Shown piece after piece: positions 18,418 through 27,286 of a DNA stretch of 64,000 nt. A program made the position numbers and the translations under genes. Within the stretch, counting starts at the first letter, position 1. Each line of letters starts with the position of its first letter. The DNA lies in NCBI RefSeq assembly GCF_026015985.1, contig NZ_CP110389.1, forward strand, positions 1,830,001 to 1,894,000, given 5' to 3'. The notes beneath the pieces are model-generated. The model did no database searches and had not been told where the DNA came from. It worked only from the letters and a program-made list of their open reading frames with translations. The stretch comes from Rhodopseudomonas sp. P2A-2r (GTDB lineage: Bacteria; Pseudomonadota; Alphaproteobacteria; Rhizobiales; Xanthobacteraceae).

Positions 18418-19173
18418 TTGTCCGAACCGATCCTCACCCTGACCGATGTGGTCGTCGCCTTCGACGCTTTGCGCGCGGTCGATGGCGTCAGCCTGACCGT
18501 GCCGCGCGGCCAGCGCCGCGCCATCATCGGGCCGAACGGCGCCGGCAAGACTACCCTGTTCAATGCCATCGCCGGCGCGGTGCCGCCGACGTCGGGAAAA
18601 ATCATGTTCGACGGTCATGCGGTGACAAGGCTGCCGCCGCATCGCCGCGCCCGGCTCGGAATCTCCCGCACCTTCCAGATTACCAACCTGTTTCCGACCC
18701 TCACCGTGCGCGACAACATGGTTCTGGCGCTGCGTGGCCTGTCACCGCGAAAATTTGCGCTGTTCGGCAAGCCGGACACCGACGCTGCGGAAGCGCAGCG
18801 GATCGACACCGCCTTGCATGCGGCGCGGATCGGCGCGCGCGCCGATGTCATCGTAAAAGAAATGTCCTACGGCGAGCAGCGCCAGCTCGAGATCGCCATC
18901 GCGCTGGTCACCACGCCGATGCTGCTGCTGCTCGACGAGCCGGCCGCCGGGCTGTCGCCGTCGGAGCGCTCCATGGTTGCCGAGATCATCCGCGGTCTGG
19001 ATCGCGACATTACCGTGGTGCTGATCGAACACGACATGGACCTCGCGCTGGGTCTCGTCGACCACGTCACCTGCATGTTCGAGGGCCGCGTCCTGGTCGA
19101 GGAAGCGCCCGACGGCATCCGCCGCAACAAGCAGGTACAGGAAGTCTATCTCGGGAAGCCGCGTCATGCTTGA
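18418..19173 (+). CDS. livG: Branched-chain-amino-acid-type ABC transporter ATP-binding protein, LivG
   Basis: 251 residues. Walker A GPNGAGKTT, the LivG-specific GISRTFQITNLFPTLTV, a variant signature MSYGEQRQLEIA (in place of LSGGQ) and Walker B LLLLDEPAAGLSP, then IEHDMDLALGL. The start is a TTG at 18418; an ATCCTCCTT stretch precedes it and no ribosome site is obvious. It is separated from the permease block by the palindromic repeat. Confidence 0.9.
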   Translation: MSEPILTLTDVVVAFDALRAVDGVSLTVPRGQRRAIIGPNGAGKTTLFNAIAGAVPPTSGKIMFDGHAVTRLPPHRRARLGISRTFQITNLFPTLTVRDNMVLALRGLSPRKFALFGKPDTDAAEAQRIDTALHAARIGARADVIVKEMSYGEQRQLEIAIALVTTPMLLLLDEPAAGLSPSERSMVAEIIRGLDRDITVVLIEHDMDLALGLVDHVTCMFEGRVLVEEAPDGIRRNKQVQEVYLGKPRHA

Positions 19174-19870
19174 GGTCAGGGATCTGCACAGCGGCTATGG
19201 CGAGGCGGTTGTGGTGCGCGGCGTCTCGCTCGACGTCAAGGCCGGCGAGATCGTCGCATTGCTCGGCCGCAACGGCATGGGCAAGACCACGTTGATCCGC
19301 TCGATCATGGGGCTGGTGCCGCCGCAAATCCGTTCCGGCTCGATCACATGGCGCGGCGACAGTCTGGTCGGCCTCAAGCCGCATGACATTGCGTCGCGAA
19401 AAATCGCCATCGTGCCGCAGGGGCGCCGGCTGTTTCCGTCGCTAACGGTCACCGAACATCTCACCATGCTGAAGAGTGCCCGGGCAAAGGACGGCTGGAC
19501 CGTCGACCGGGTGTTCGGAATCTTTCCGCGGCTGGCCGAGCGCCGCCATCACCGCGGCGGGCAATTGTCCGGCGGCGAGCGCGGCATGCTCGCGGTCGGC
19601 CGCGCGCTGATGATCGATCCTGAACTGATCCTGATGGACGAGCCGTCGGAAGGCCTGGCGCCAGTGATGGTGCAGCATCTCGAGGAGATCATTCTCGATC
19701 TTAAGCGCGAGGGACTGTCGATCCTGCTGGTCGAACAGAACCTCTACAGCGCGCTGGCGGTGGCCGACCGCGTCTACATTCTTGAAACCGGCCAGGTGGT
19801 GCATCAGGGCGATGCCAAAGACCTGAGCCAGCAAACCGACCTGCTGTTCCAGCGGCTCGGCGTGCAGTGA
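19166..19870 (+). CDS. livF: Branched-chain-amino-acid-type ABC transporter ATP-binding protein, LivF
   Basis: 234 residues overlapping livG by 8 bp. Walker A GRNGMGKTT, LivF-type VPQGRRLFPSLTVTEHL, signature LSGGERGML and Walker B LILMDEPSEGLAP, then VEQNLYSALAVADR. Completes the second transporter; the amidase pair follows within 10 bp. Confidence 0.92.
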   Translation: MLEVRDLHSGYGEAVVVRGVSLDVKAGEIVALLGRNGMGKTTLIRSIMGLVPPQIRSGSITWRGDSLVGLKPHDIASRKIAIVPQGRRLFPSLTVTEHLTMLKSARAKDGWTVDRVFGIFPRLAERRHHRGGQLSGGERGMLAVGRALMIDPELILMDEPSEGLAPVMVQHLEEIILDLKREGLSILLVEQNLYSALAVADRVYILETGQVVHQGDAKDLSQQTDLLFQRLGVQ

Positions 19871-19877
19871 GGACATT

Positions 19878-20063
19878 ATGAGCGAAGACCTGTTGCGGCA
19901 AGTGGCCGCCGACCTGAATTTTGCAGTGGATGCGGCGACGCGCGTGCCGCGCATCGCCGCTTTGGTAAAGGATACCAACCGCCGCGTCGCCGACGTCGCG
20001 TTGCCGTTCGATTCGTCGCCCTATGCGATGCCGCTATGGCTTTCCGCAACGGACAAGGCCTGA
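19878..20063 (+). CDS. AtzG-like/DUF4089-type small amidase partner
   Basis: 61 residues (MSEDLLRQVAADLNFAVDAA ... PYAMPLW). Its stop TGA overlaps the amidase ATG (TGATG at 20061-20065), so translation is coupled. In s-triazine and oxalurate pathways, small GatC-like proteins (AtzG, HpxX; DUF4089 family) are encoded just before the AtzE-type amidase and are needed as its partner. Length, position and the pattern of an N-terminal helix followed by a short extended tail fit this; assignment is by context and resemblance, not by a clear motif. Confidence 0.65.
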   Translation: MSEDLLRQVAADLNFAVDAATRVPRIAALVKDTNRRVADVALPFDSSPYAMPLWLSATDKA

Positions 20064-21451
20064 TGTCCCACGCGATTGCCGAACTCGATCTCTGCGCGCT
20101 GTCCCACGCCCTTGCCAAGGGCGATATCACCTCGGTGGCCGCCACCACGGTGGCGCTGGACCGGCTCGACACCGTCGGCCGCAAGCTCAACGCCGTGGTT
20201 CGCCTCGACAGCGCCCGTGCGCTCGAAGCCGCCGAAGCCGCCGACAAATTGCGCGCCACGGGCGTCGTGCTGCTGCCGCCGCTGCACGGCGTGCCATTGG
20301 CGCACAAGGACCTGTTCTACCGCGCCGGCGATCTGTCCGCCGGCGGCTCCAAGATCCGCGCCGGTTTTCGTGCCGATGTCACGGCGACGGTGATCGATCG
20401 CCTCGATGCCTCCGGCGCGCTTGATCTCGGCCGGCTGCAACTCGCCGAATTCGCCATGAGCCCGACCGGCTACAACGAACACAACGGCCACGCGCTCAAT
20501 CCGTGGAATCCGGACCACGTGCCCGGCGGCTCGTCGTCGGGCTCCGGCGTGGCGGTCGCCGCGCGCCTGGTCACCGGCTCGCTCGGCACCGACACCGGCG
20601 GCTCTCTGCGCCATCCCGGCGCCATGTGCGGTCTGGTCGGATTGAAGCCGACCTGGGGCCTGGTGCCCACCGACGGCGTGATGCCGCTGTCGGCATCGTT
20701 GGATTGCACGGGACCGCTGACCCGCACCGCGCGCGATTCGGCGCGGCTGTTGTCGGTGATATCAGGCCGCGACTATGAATCGCATTTCAGCGGCGACATC
20801 TGCGGCATGACCATCGCGATTCCCGGTGGCTACTACCGCGAACTGCTCGATCCGGTGATCGCCGTGCGGCTGGAGCAGGCGGTCGTGACGCTGCGAAAAC
20901 TCGGCGCCACCACCATCGAGACCGCGCCGCCGGATATGGCGCTGGTCAATGCGCTGATGCAGGTGTTGATGAGCGTCGAGGCTGCGACGATCCATCGCCG
21001 CTGGCTGATCGAGCGGCCGCAGGATTATGCCGATCAGGTCCGCGCCCGCATCGAGCCGGGGTTGCTGTATCCCGCCACGCGCTATGTCGAGGCGCTGTCG
21101 CTGCGCGCGCAGATCACGCAAGGTTGGATCGCCTCGTGCATCGGCGCAGCCGATCTGGCGCTGCTGCCGGCGATCTCGATTCCGGTGCCGAGCATTGCCG
21201 CGACCACCGAGGGCGACCCCGCCGACGTGGCGCGGGTGATCGGCCAGCTCACGCATTGCACCCGCGGCATCAACTATCTCGGCCTGCCGGCCGCCTCTGT
21301 GCCCTGCGGCTTCGATCCTATCGGGCTGCCTATCGCCTTCCAACTTGTCGGCCGCCCTTATAGCGAGGCCGCGTTGCTACGCGCCGCGCACGCCTATCAA
21401 GGCCAAACCGATTGGCATCAACGGATGCCGGCCGCAGCCGAACTTAACTAG
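20063..21451 (+). CDS. Amidase-signature hydrolase, AtzE/GatA-like
   Basis: 462 residues from ATG 20063 (the upstream in-frame ATG 20036 is inside the previous gene). Catalytic Lys82 in PLAHKDLF, cis-Ser about 158 in GGSSSGSG and nucleophile Ser181 in GTDTGGSLRHP are all present, followed by CGLVGLKPTWG. Cytoplasmic. The preceding AtzG-like gene suggests a carboxybiuret/oxalurate-type heterodimeric hydrolase, though other amide substrates are possible. Part of the operon with isochorismatase-like and PuuE-like enzymes. Confidence 0.88.
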   Translation: MSHAIAELDLCALSHALAKGDITSVAATTVALDRLDTVGRKLNAVVRLDSARALEAAEAADKLRATGVVLLPPLHGVPLAHKDLFYRAGDLSAGGSKIRAGFRADVTATVIDRLDASGALDLGRLQLAEFAMSPTGYNEHNGHALNPWNPDHVPGGSSSGSGVAVAARLVTGSLGTDTGGSLRHPGAMCGLVGLKPTWGLVPTDGVMPLSASLDCTGPLTRTARDSARLLSVISGRDYESHFSGDICGMTIAIPGGYYRELLDPVIAVRLEQAVVTLRKLGATTIETAPPDMALVNALMQVLMSVEAATIHRRWLIERPQDYADQVRARIEPGLLYPATRYVEALSLRAQITQGWIASCIGAADLALLPAISIPVPSIAATTEGDPADVARVIGQLTHCTRGINYLGLPAASVPCGFDPIGLPIAFQLVGRPYSEAALLRAAHAYQGQTDWHQRMPAAAELN

Positions 21452-21463
21452 AAGAGACGTTTC

Positions 21464-22453
21464 ATGCCCATCATCGACATGCATACACACGCCCTCAGCA
21501 AGCGCGTCGAGCCGCTCGTGGCCGGAAAATACGATCCGATGGACAATCCCTATCGCCGCGACATGTCGCCGGCGAGCCGCGAGACCGATGCGGAGCAGGG
21601 CAAGATCCTGCCGGGCCTGATGCTAGATATCACCAAGCGCCGCGAGATGATGGCGAAAATGGGCGTCGATATTCAGGTGATTGCGCCGGCGCCAGCACAG
21701 CAAAACTACTGGGCTGATGAGGAACTGCTGGTCGCGCTGTCACGCGTGCAGAACGAGGACATCGCCGCGCTGGTGGCTCAGGATCCCGCGCATTTCGTCG
21801 GCATGGGCACACTGCCGATGCGCTTTCCGGAGCGCGCGATCGCGGAAGCAGTCCATGCTGTCGAAACGCTCGGTCTGCGCGGGTTCCAGATCGATACCCG
21901 TGTCGAGGATATCGAGCTTTCAGATGCGGCGCTGGATCCACTTTATGCACGTCTCGTCAAGCTGCGCGTGCCGTTATTCATTCATCCGCTTGGCTTCTCC
22001 CAGGGTCAGCGCCTCAGCCACTTCTTCATGGTCAACAGCGTTGGCCAGCCAGTGGAAGAGACGATCGCTATCGCACATCTCATCATGGGCGGCGTCATGG
22101 ACCGGCATCCCGACCTCGACGTCGTGATCGCCCATGGCGGCGGCTATTTTCCCTTCTACAGCGCGCGCATGGACCATGCCTGGAAGGTCCGCCCCGAAGT
22201 CCGCAAGCTCACCGCCGACGCGCCGTCGACCTATCTGAAGCGGCTGTGGTTCGACACCTGCGTGTTCTCGCCGAGCTTGATCGATCAGCTCATTGCCACG
22301 GTCGGCGTTGATCGGGTCATGATGGGATCGGACTATCCGTTCGACATGGGCGACCAAGATCCGGTCCGCCTCGTGCGGGAAGCGAATCTGTCAGATGCGG
22401 ACCGTGAGAAAGTTCTGTTCGGCAATGCGAGCAGGCTGTTTCGCATCAAGTGA
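21464..22453 (+). CDS. Amidohydrolase-2 family protein, ACMSD-like decarboxylase/hydrolase
   Basis: 329 residues, metal-dependent TIM barrel. Metal ligands visible: His7 and His9 in IDMHTH, a later His in LFIHPLG, His in VIAHGGGYFPF and Asp in MGSDYPFDMGD. The pattern is that of 2-amino-3-carboxymuconate-6-semialdehyde decarboxylase and related aromatic decarboxylases. The start has AGAAGAGACG upstream. Followed directly by an aldehyde dehydrogenase, as in aminomuconate pathways. Confidence 0.88.
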   Translation: MPIIDMHTHALSKRVEPLVAGKYDPMDNPYRRDMSPASRETDAEQGKILPGLMLDITKRREMMAKMGVDIQVIAPAPAQQNYWADEELLVALSRVQNEDIAALVAQDPAHFVGMGTLPMRFPERAIAEAVHAVETLGLRGFQIDTRVEDIELSDAALDPLYARLVKLRVPLFIHPLGFSQGQRLSHFFMVNSVGQPVEETIAIAHLIMGGVMDRHPDLDVVIAHGGGYFPFYSARMDHAWKVRPEVRKLTADAPSTYLKRLWFDTCVFSPSLIDQLIATVGVDRVMMGSDYPFDMGDQDPVRLVREANLSDADREKVLFGNASRLFRIK

Positions 22454-22497
22454 ATTGAGCGCGCCCAGTCGAGACCGTTCGCGTGGAAGGATAACGC

Positions 22498-24000
22498 ATG
22501 ATGAATGATGGCAAGCCCTATGGGCTCTATATCGGCGGAAAGTTTCGATCGGCCTCCACGGGACGCGTCATTCGTGTCGAGAATCCGAAGGACGGAAGCC
22601 ATCTGGCGGATGTCGCGGAAGGCGATGAGGCGGATATCGATCGGGCAATAGACGCCGCAGAAGAGGCAGCGAAGATCTGGGCGGCAACGCCCGGCGCCGT
22701 ACGTGGCGATATCATGCATCGTGCCGGCGAATTGCTGGCGGCGAAGCTGCCGGAACTGGTCACCATCGAGGTGGATCAGATCGGTCGCGCTCGGCGCGAG
22801 ATGAGCGCGCAGCTCGGCCGTTTGCCGGAGTGGTTTCGCTATTTCGGCGCACTCGCGCGCACGCACGAGGACACGGTGCCGCCATTCGGCGGGAAATTCT
22901 TGAACTATACGCGCCGTGTCCCGCTCGGCGTGGTCGGCCATGTGACGCCGTGGAATCACCCATTGCTGATCCTGACCAAGAAGATCGCGCCGTCCATGGC
23001 GGCAGGAAATACGATGGTCGTAAAGCCAAGCGAGCTGGCGCCGATCACGCCGCTCCTGCTCGGCGACATCTTCAAGGAAGCTGGCGTGCCCGATGGCGTC
23101 TACAATGTAGTCCCGGGGTATGGCGCGACCGCAGGCAAGGCGTTGACCACCAGCAAGCGCATCAAGAAAATTGATCTTACCGGCGGCACCGAGACCGGAA
23201 AGATGGTCGCATCGCTCGCCGGTGCCAATTTAACAAAAGTGTCGGCCGAGCTTGGCGGCAAGGCTGCGGTGATCTTGTTCGACGATACACCGATCGAACG
23301 CGGCGTTGCCGCGGCATTGTTCGCGTCCTTTATCGCCAGCGGCCAGACCTGCGTGCAAGGCGCGCGTCTTCTCGTGCAGCGTTCGGTGCATGATGCAGTG
23401 GTGGCCGAGTTGGTGAAGCGCACCAATGCGATCCATATCGGCGATCCGCAGGACATGGCGACCCAGATGGGGCCGCTCGTGTCCGCCCGGCAGCGCGATC
23501 TCACCGAGCGTTATGTGAAGATCGGCCTGGAGGAAGGCGCCACGCTCGCGGCCGGCGGCAAGCGGCCGGAAGGTAGGCCATTCAAAAATGGCTATTTTCA
23601 CCAGCCGACGATCTTTACCCATGTGACGCCGAACATGCGCATCGCTCAGGAGGAGATTTTTGGTCCGGTGGTGTGTGTCATCCCGTTTGATACCGAGGAC
23701 GAAGCCATCACGATTGCGAATGGCACCGAATTCGGCCTCGCCACCTCGATCTGGACGCGCGATGTCACCCGTGCTCACCGGGTTGCGCACCAGCTTCAGA
23801 GCGGCATTGTCTGGATCAACGATCACCACCGTATCGATCCGTGCTCGCCTTGGGGCGGCTTCAAGATGAGCGGCATCGGACGCGAGAACGGCATTGTCGC
23901 TTATGAGGAATACACCCAGATCCAGAACGTCATCGTCAACCTATCGGATGAGCCGTTCGACTGGTACGCCGAAGACGGCAAAGAGAAGCGCTACAGCTAG
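22498..24000 (+). CDS. NAD(P)-dependent aldehyde dehydrogenase
   Basis: 500 residues, typical ALDH length. Catalytic Cys285 in SGQTCVQG and general base Glu251 in AELGGKA are present, with TPWNHPLLI (cofactor/active-site Asn) and KPSELAPITP. The end contains GFKMSGIGRENG. Acts on an aldehyde formed by the upstream ACMSD-like or hydrolase step; a 2-aminomuconic- or muconic-semialdehyde-type substrate is a reasonable guess. Last gene of the block that begins at 10718. Confidence 0.9.
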   Translation: MMNDGKPYGLYIGGKFRSASTGRVIRVENPKDGSHLADVAEGDEADIDRAIDAAEEAAKIWAATPGAVRGDIMHRAGELLAAKLPELVTIEVDQIGRARREMSAQLGRLPEWFRYFGALARTHEDTVPPFGGKFLNYTRRVPLGVVGHVTPWNHPLLILTKKIAPSMAAGNTMVVKPSELAPITPLLLGDIFKEAGVPDGVYNVVPGYGATAGKALTTSKRIKKIDLTGGTETGKMVASLAGANLTKVSAELGGKAAVILFDDTPIERGVAAALFASFIASGQTCVQGARLLVQRSVHDAVVAELVKRTNAIHIGDPQDMATQMGPLVSARQRDLTERYVKIGLEEGATLAAGGKRPEGRPFKNGYFHQPTIFTHVTPNMRIAQEEIFGPVVCVIPFDTEDEAITIANGTEFGLATSIWTRDVTRAHRVAHQLQSGIVWINDHHRIDPCSPWGGFKMSGIGRENGIVAYEEYTQIQNVIVNLSDEPFDWYAEDGKEKRYS

Positions 24001-24465
24001 AAGTATTGCGAGAAGGGAAATCGGATATGCTAGTTCGTAAGTCTGCGCTTCGATGCTGGTTATTCAATTATTTCTGGGATGTATCATCGCTTACCAATGC
24101 TATCTGATAATCTATTTCAGCGAAATCGACTTGGGATAAATTTTCCTGAGGGTGCATCGAGAATTCCGGGCCTTTGCGTTGCAGCGATTGGTTGAACCCG
24201 CCGCGCAAAGCAGCCATCGCCAATATAGAAGCCCTGCTGCTTCAACCTGGCGGCAATGGCACGAACGACGATGGCGATCCTTACGATGAAGCCGCTGTCC
24301 GGCCGATGAATTTCTGGAGAAGCGACCGCACGTCAGGGCGGACGAGGCGACGTCACGGTCCGTACCTCGAGCCCGGGAGATCAAGGTCCGTCGAAGTATC
24401 GGCAAACACCGACGTTCCGGCCGACTTTCGGAGCCGTGTCTTTCTGCTTCTGGATGCCCGCTAAG
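24001..24465. other. Intergenic stretch, possible gene remnants
   Basis: No gene can be supported. The part near 24170-24320 has a short open stretch on the reverse strand reading IAIVVRAIAARLKQQGFYIG, which looks protein-like, but it has no start or recognisable domain and is probably a remnant. Confidence 0.35.
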
Positions 24466-24839
24466 CTAGACGCGTAGGCTGCAAGGCTCAACGCCGAACG
24501 TCGCAATCGCGTTATCCTCTGAGCCGCGCAGGACGGCCTTCATCTGACCGATAGCGCCCTCAAGGAGCCGCCCTCGAAGCGATAGACATTGTTCTCGCCG
24601 CGGCCCCGCATGCTCAGCCTGCTGGTGTCGGAGCCATACAGCGTGCGGATGCCGGGGTCGAAGTTGTGACGTTTCCCGGTGATCACGGCGGAGACCTCGC
24701 CGTCCGCCCTTTCCTGATAGGTGCCGGTGTGCGCGAACGCGGAATTGCCGCCCAGCATCTTGCCGTCGGCGCAATACATCACGCTGCGACTGAACACGTC
24801 GCCCACGCCGTACTCACACTTGTAGAAACCGTCGAACAA
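24466..24839 (-). pseudogene. GrlR-like regulatory protein (frameshifted)
   Basis: The reverse strand reads ALFDGFYKCEYGVGD, then GKMLGGNSAFAHTGTYQE and a repeat of beta-strand-like segments; this is the pattern of GrlR-type proteins (D-G-L-Y start, G-G-D-S, T-G-x-Y). The frame is lost at about 24562-24565 (AAGG on the + strand), where one extra base would join FEGGS to EGAIGQMKAVLRGSEDN and give about 124 residues. The start is uncertain: TTG 24839 follows a GGGGGCGAG site. Such proteins occur alone in many proteobacteria; function here unknown. Confidence 0.55.
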
Positions 24840-25141
24840 CGCTCGCCCCCCATGGCCCTTCCCGGGCCGCGCCCCGTTATAGCCTAACACGCACCGCCGC
24901 ATGGGCCGCAACAGCATTGCGGCGCAATGCGGTCTGGCCCGCGATGAATTCACGCCGGTCGCCCAAAACGCACTTGAATGTGGAGCCGGCTGCGCGGCTT
25001 TTCGGCGGCTTTGCCGTCGACCATCAGGCGCCCCAATCAGCCCTGCTCTCTCGTCAAACGTCGGGGGGCTGCCAACAGCGCATGCGGTCCGTCTCGCACG
25101 GAGAACGACAGGTCAATGTCCACGCCGCCCCATCCCACACG
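24840..25141. other. Intergenic stretch without a convincing gene
   Basis: Short frames only, none with a start signal or family pattern. It lies upstream of the GrlR-like gene and downstream of the converging-side end of the TctC gene, so it may carry the GrlR promoter. Confidence 0.4.
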
Positions 25142-25172
25142 AAAAAGGCCCTGCCGATCCCTCGGCAAGGCC
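25142..25172 (-). terminator. Rho-independent terminator of the TctC gene
   Basis: Read on the reverse strand: an 11-bp stem GGCCTTGCCGA/TCGGCAGGGCC (one G-U pair) with a four-base loop, followed by five T. It starts 27 bp after the stop of the TctC gene. Confidence 0.85.
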
Positions 25173-25198
25173 CATCTCATCCGCCATCAACCTGCGCC

Positions 25199-26230
25199 TC
25201 AGAACGCCTTGATGCCCGCGTTCCTCACCACCTTGCCCCAGCGATCGTAGTCCGCCCGGATTGTCGCCGCGAAGGCGTCGGGGGTCGAGGTGGTGACGCT
25301 GAGGCCCTGCGCTTCCAGCCGGGCGCGGACGTCGGGCAGGGCGCCGATGCGGACCACTTCGGCGTTGAGGCGTGCCACGATCTCCGGCGGCGTGCCCTTC
25401 GGCGCGACCAGGCCGAACCAGGAATCGATGACGTAGTCGGCGACGCCGGCCTCGGCGGCGGTCGGCACGTCCGGCAGCTGCGGCGAACGCTCGCGGCTGG
25501 TCACCAGAAGGCCCTTGACCTTACCGTCGCGGATCTGCGGCGCCAGCACGGTGACCGTGTCGAAGGACAGGTTGACCACGTTGCCCAGGAGCGCGTTGAC
25601 CGCCTGCGCGCTACCCTTGAACGGCACGTGCAAGAGCTCGGTGCCGGTCTGGCCCTCGAACAGCTCGCCGCTGAGGTGGCACAAGGTGCCCGGGCCGCAC
25701 GACGAATAGGTGAATTTGCCCGGCGCGGTTCGCGCGGCGGCGATCAGCTCGCGGGCGCTCGCGAACGGCGCGTCGGGGCTCGCCGCCAGCACATAGGCCA
25801 CGGCCGCCAGATTCGACACCGGCACGAAGCTGGTGAACGGATCGTAGGTAATCTCCTTGTTGATATGCGGCAGGATGGCGAGCTGGCCCGTCGGCGCCAG
25901 CGACAAAGTGTAGCCGTCGGGCTCGGCATGGGCGACGTAGTCGGCGGCGATGGCGGTGCCGGCGCCGGGCTTGTTCTCGATCACCACGGTCTGCTGCAGC
26001 GCCTCGCCGAGCTTGTCGGCATAGATGCGCGCGGTCGCGTCCGCCGCGCCGCCCGGCGGAAACGGCACGATCAGCTTGATGGTGCGGCTCGGCCATGCCG
26101 CGGCGAAGGCGCCGCCAGTGCTCAGCAGAAGGGAGGCCGCGGTGACGGCGGCGGCGGCGAAACGAAGCAACGGGGCAGGGCGCACGGCAGCAATCCTTTG
26201 TGACATCGCGTCGTCGGCTGCGCGCTTCAT
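25199..26230 (-). CDS. Tripartite tricarboxylate transporter substrate-binding protein, TctC/Bug family
   Basis: 343 residues from the ATG at 26230 (ATG 26206 is also possible; the frame stays open to 26377 without a good start). A hydrophobic signal (AAAAVTAASLLLSTGGAFA) is followed by the Bug hallmarks WPSRTIKLIVPFPPGGAADATAR, VIENKPGAGTAIAADYVA and the late PKGTPPEIVARLN. These periplasmic proteins bind carboxylates. No TctA/TctB membrane genes are adjacent, so it is an orphan receptor. A strong terminator follows. Confidence 0.9.
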   Translation of the reverse strand: MKRAADDAMSQRIAAVRPAPLLRFAAAAVTAASLLLSTGGAFAAAWPSRTIKLIVPFPPGGAADATARIYADKLGEALQQTVVIENKPGAGTAIAADYVAHAEPDGYTLSLAPTGQLAILPHINKEITYDPFTSFVPVSNLAAVAYVLAASPDAPFASARELIAAARTAPGKFTYSSCGPGTLCHLSGELFEGQTGTELLHVPFKGSAQAVNALLGNVVNLSFDTVTVLAPQIRDGKVKGLLVTSRERSPQLPDVPTAAEAGVADYVIDSWFGLVAPKGTPPEIVARLNAEVVRIGALPDVRARLEAQGLSVTTSTPDAFAATIRADYDRWGKVVRNAGIKAF

Positions 26231-26702
26231 ATTGAGAGATGCGGCGCTCGCCGACGCTGCGGGGAGACACAGATAGATGCGATCTGCGCCGGTTTTCGGC
26301 AATGGAACCGGATTGCAAAGGTGAGAACCGGCGTGGTGGATTGCTACTGCCGTGCTGGCGGCTGCGAGCAAAAGCATCTATTGGCCGTCCGAAGCGATGC
26401 CGCCGCGTCCGCCGCCCCGGTTTTGCGGATGGTGTATTGACAATAATCCTATTTAGGGCTATGGGCTATTCGTCTTGTTCGCGAGGGGGCGCTGTCATGA
26501 GGCGTCTTGGTAGCGGAGCAGGATGCGGTGTCCCGCGCGCGCGCCTCGCAAGTGCGCCCCGGGAGGCTGGACGTCACCGTCCGGGCCCACTACGGGGCTC
26601 TGCCGCAATCTGTCGGCTGGACGCGGACAGGGGAAGGCGGGGAAATCCCGTTGGAAGCTGTCCCGGAAGCACGGTCCCCCAGCCTTAAATCCCGCGGTGG
26701 CG

Positions 26703-26772
26703 CGTCCACAGGCGCCGCGATTCCATCGCGAGATGGATCGCGTCCCAACCACCACCCCCGCGCCTGTGGGCG
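26703..26772. repeat. Large imperfect inverted repeat
   Basis: CGTCCACAGGCGC at 26703-26715 pairs with GCGCCTGTGGGCG at 26760-26772 (12 of 13), with a 44-base loop. It lies inside the gene-poor stretch and may be the core of a dispersed element. Confidence 0.5.
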
Positions 26773-27035
26773 CGCCGCCTCCCCTCATGGGTTCGAGGGG
26801 AGAACTGCTCACACCTCGGACGCATCATGCGCCGCGAGAATGCGCAAGCGTGGCTGTTTGACATTCGCATCGCGCGCGTGCGCTCAGCCTGATGTCAGGC
26901 CAGCAGCGATCGCAACACGAGGCTGTCTCGCGCGGCCTGTCGTTGCAATGCCCGGTCGTCGAGGCCGAAGACGTCGCCAGCGTTGCACTCGATCAACTAC
27001 ACACCCGCGCCGGCCTGGCGCATCATTCAAGTTGG

Positions 27036-27078
27036 CGGGAAATTGTCCCGCATGCTGCGGGACATGATCCCGAACCAA
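27036..27078. promoter_or_regulatory. Nested, mutually exclusive hairpins upstream of PQQ dehydrogenase
   Basis: A perfect 9-bp stem TGTCCCGCA/TGCGGGACA (27044-27064, loop TGC) overlaps a left hairpin GCGGGA/TCCCGC (27036-27051) and a right GGGA/TCCC pair near 27059-27071. Only one can form at a time. Could be a protein site or RNA switch about 220 bp upstream of the dehydrogenase start; inferred. Confidence 0.4.
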
Positions 27079-27217
27079 AAATCACGATGCCTGTGCTGCA
27101 TCGAAACTGACGACATGCGAGTCCATGTGATGTCGTACGGTCGATATCGGCATTGTCGCATTCGGCGCGCGGCATTTGTGTCTGCTTTCTCCTCCGCATG
27201 TCGCAATCGGTATTCGA

Positions 27218-27247
27218 TTGACCCGACGATTTTCTTTCGCATACGAT
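27218..27247 (+). promoter_or_regulatory. Candidate sigma-70 promoter of the PQQ dehydrogenase
   Basis: TTGACC at 27218-27223 and TACGAT at 27242-27247, spacer 18 bp, 39 bp upstream of the ATG. Confidence 0.45.
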
Positions 27248-27286
27248 ATCGGCAGATCCGCTAGAGATCATTTGGGAGGAATATTA

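Larger units (their letters stand above)
26231..27286. other. Gene-poor stretch of about 1 kb
   Basis: Short overlapping frames without starts or domains. It contains a promoter-like TTGACA-N17-TATGGG at 26437-26465, a large hairpin at 26703-26772, nested hairpins at 27036-27078 and the alcohol dehydrogenase promoter. The part 26520-26880 resembles noncoding sequence often mis-called as small proteins in Bradyrhizobiaceae (from memory), so it may be a dispersed repeat. Confidence 0.4.

Noticed and set aside
24917..26203. 428-codon forward frame
   Set aside because: Antisense to the TctC gene, rich in Arg, Gly and His as typical of shadow frames.
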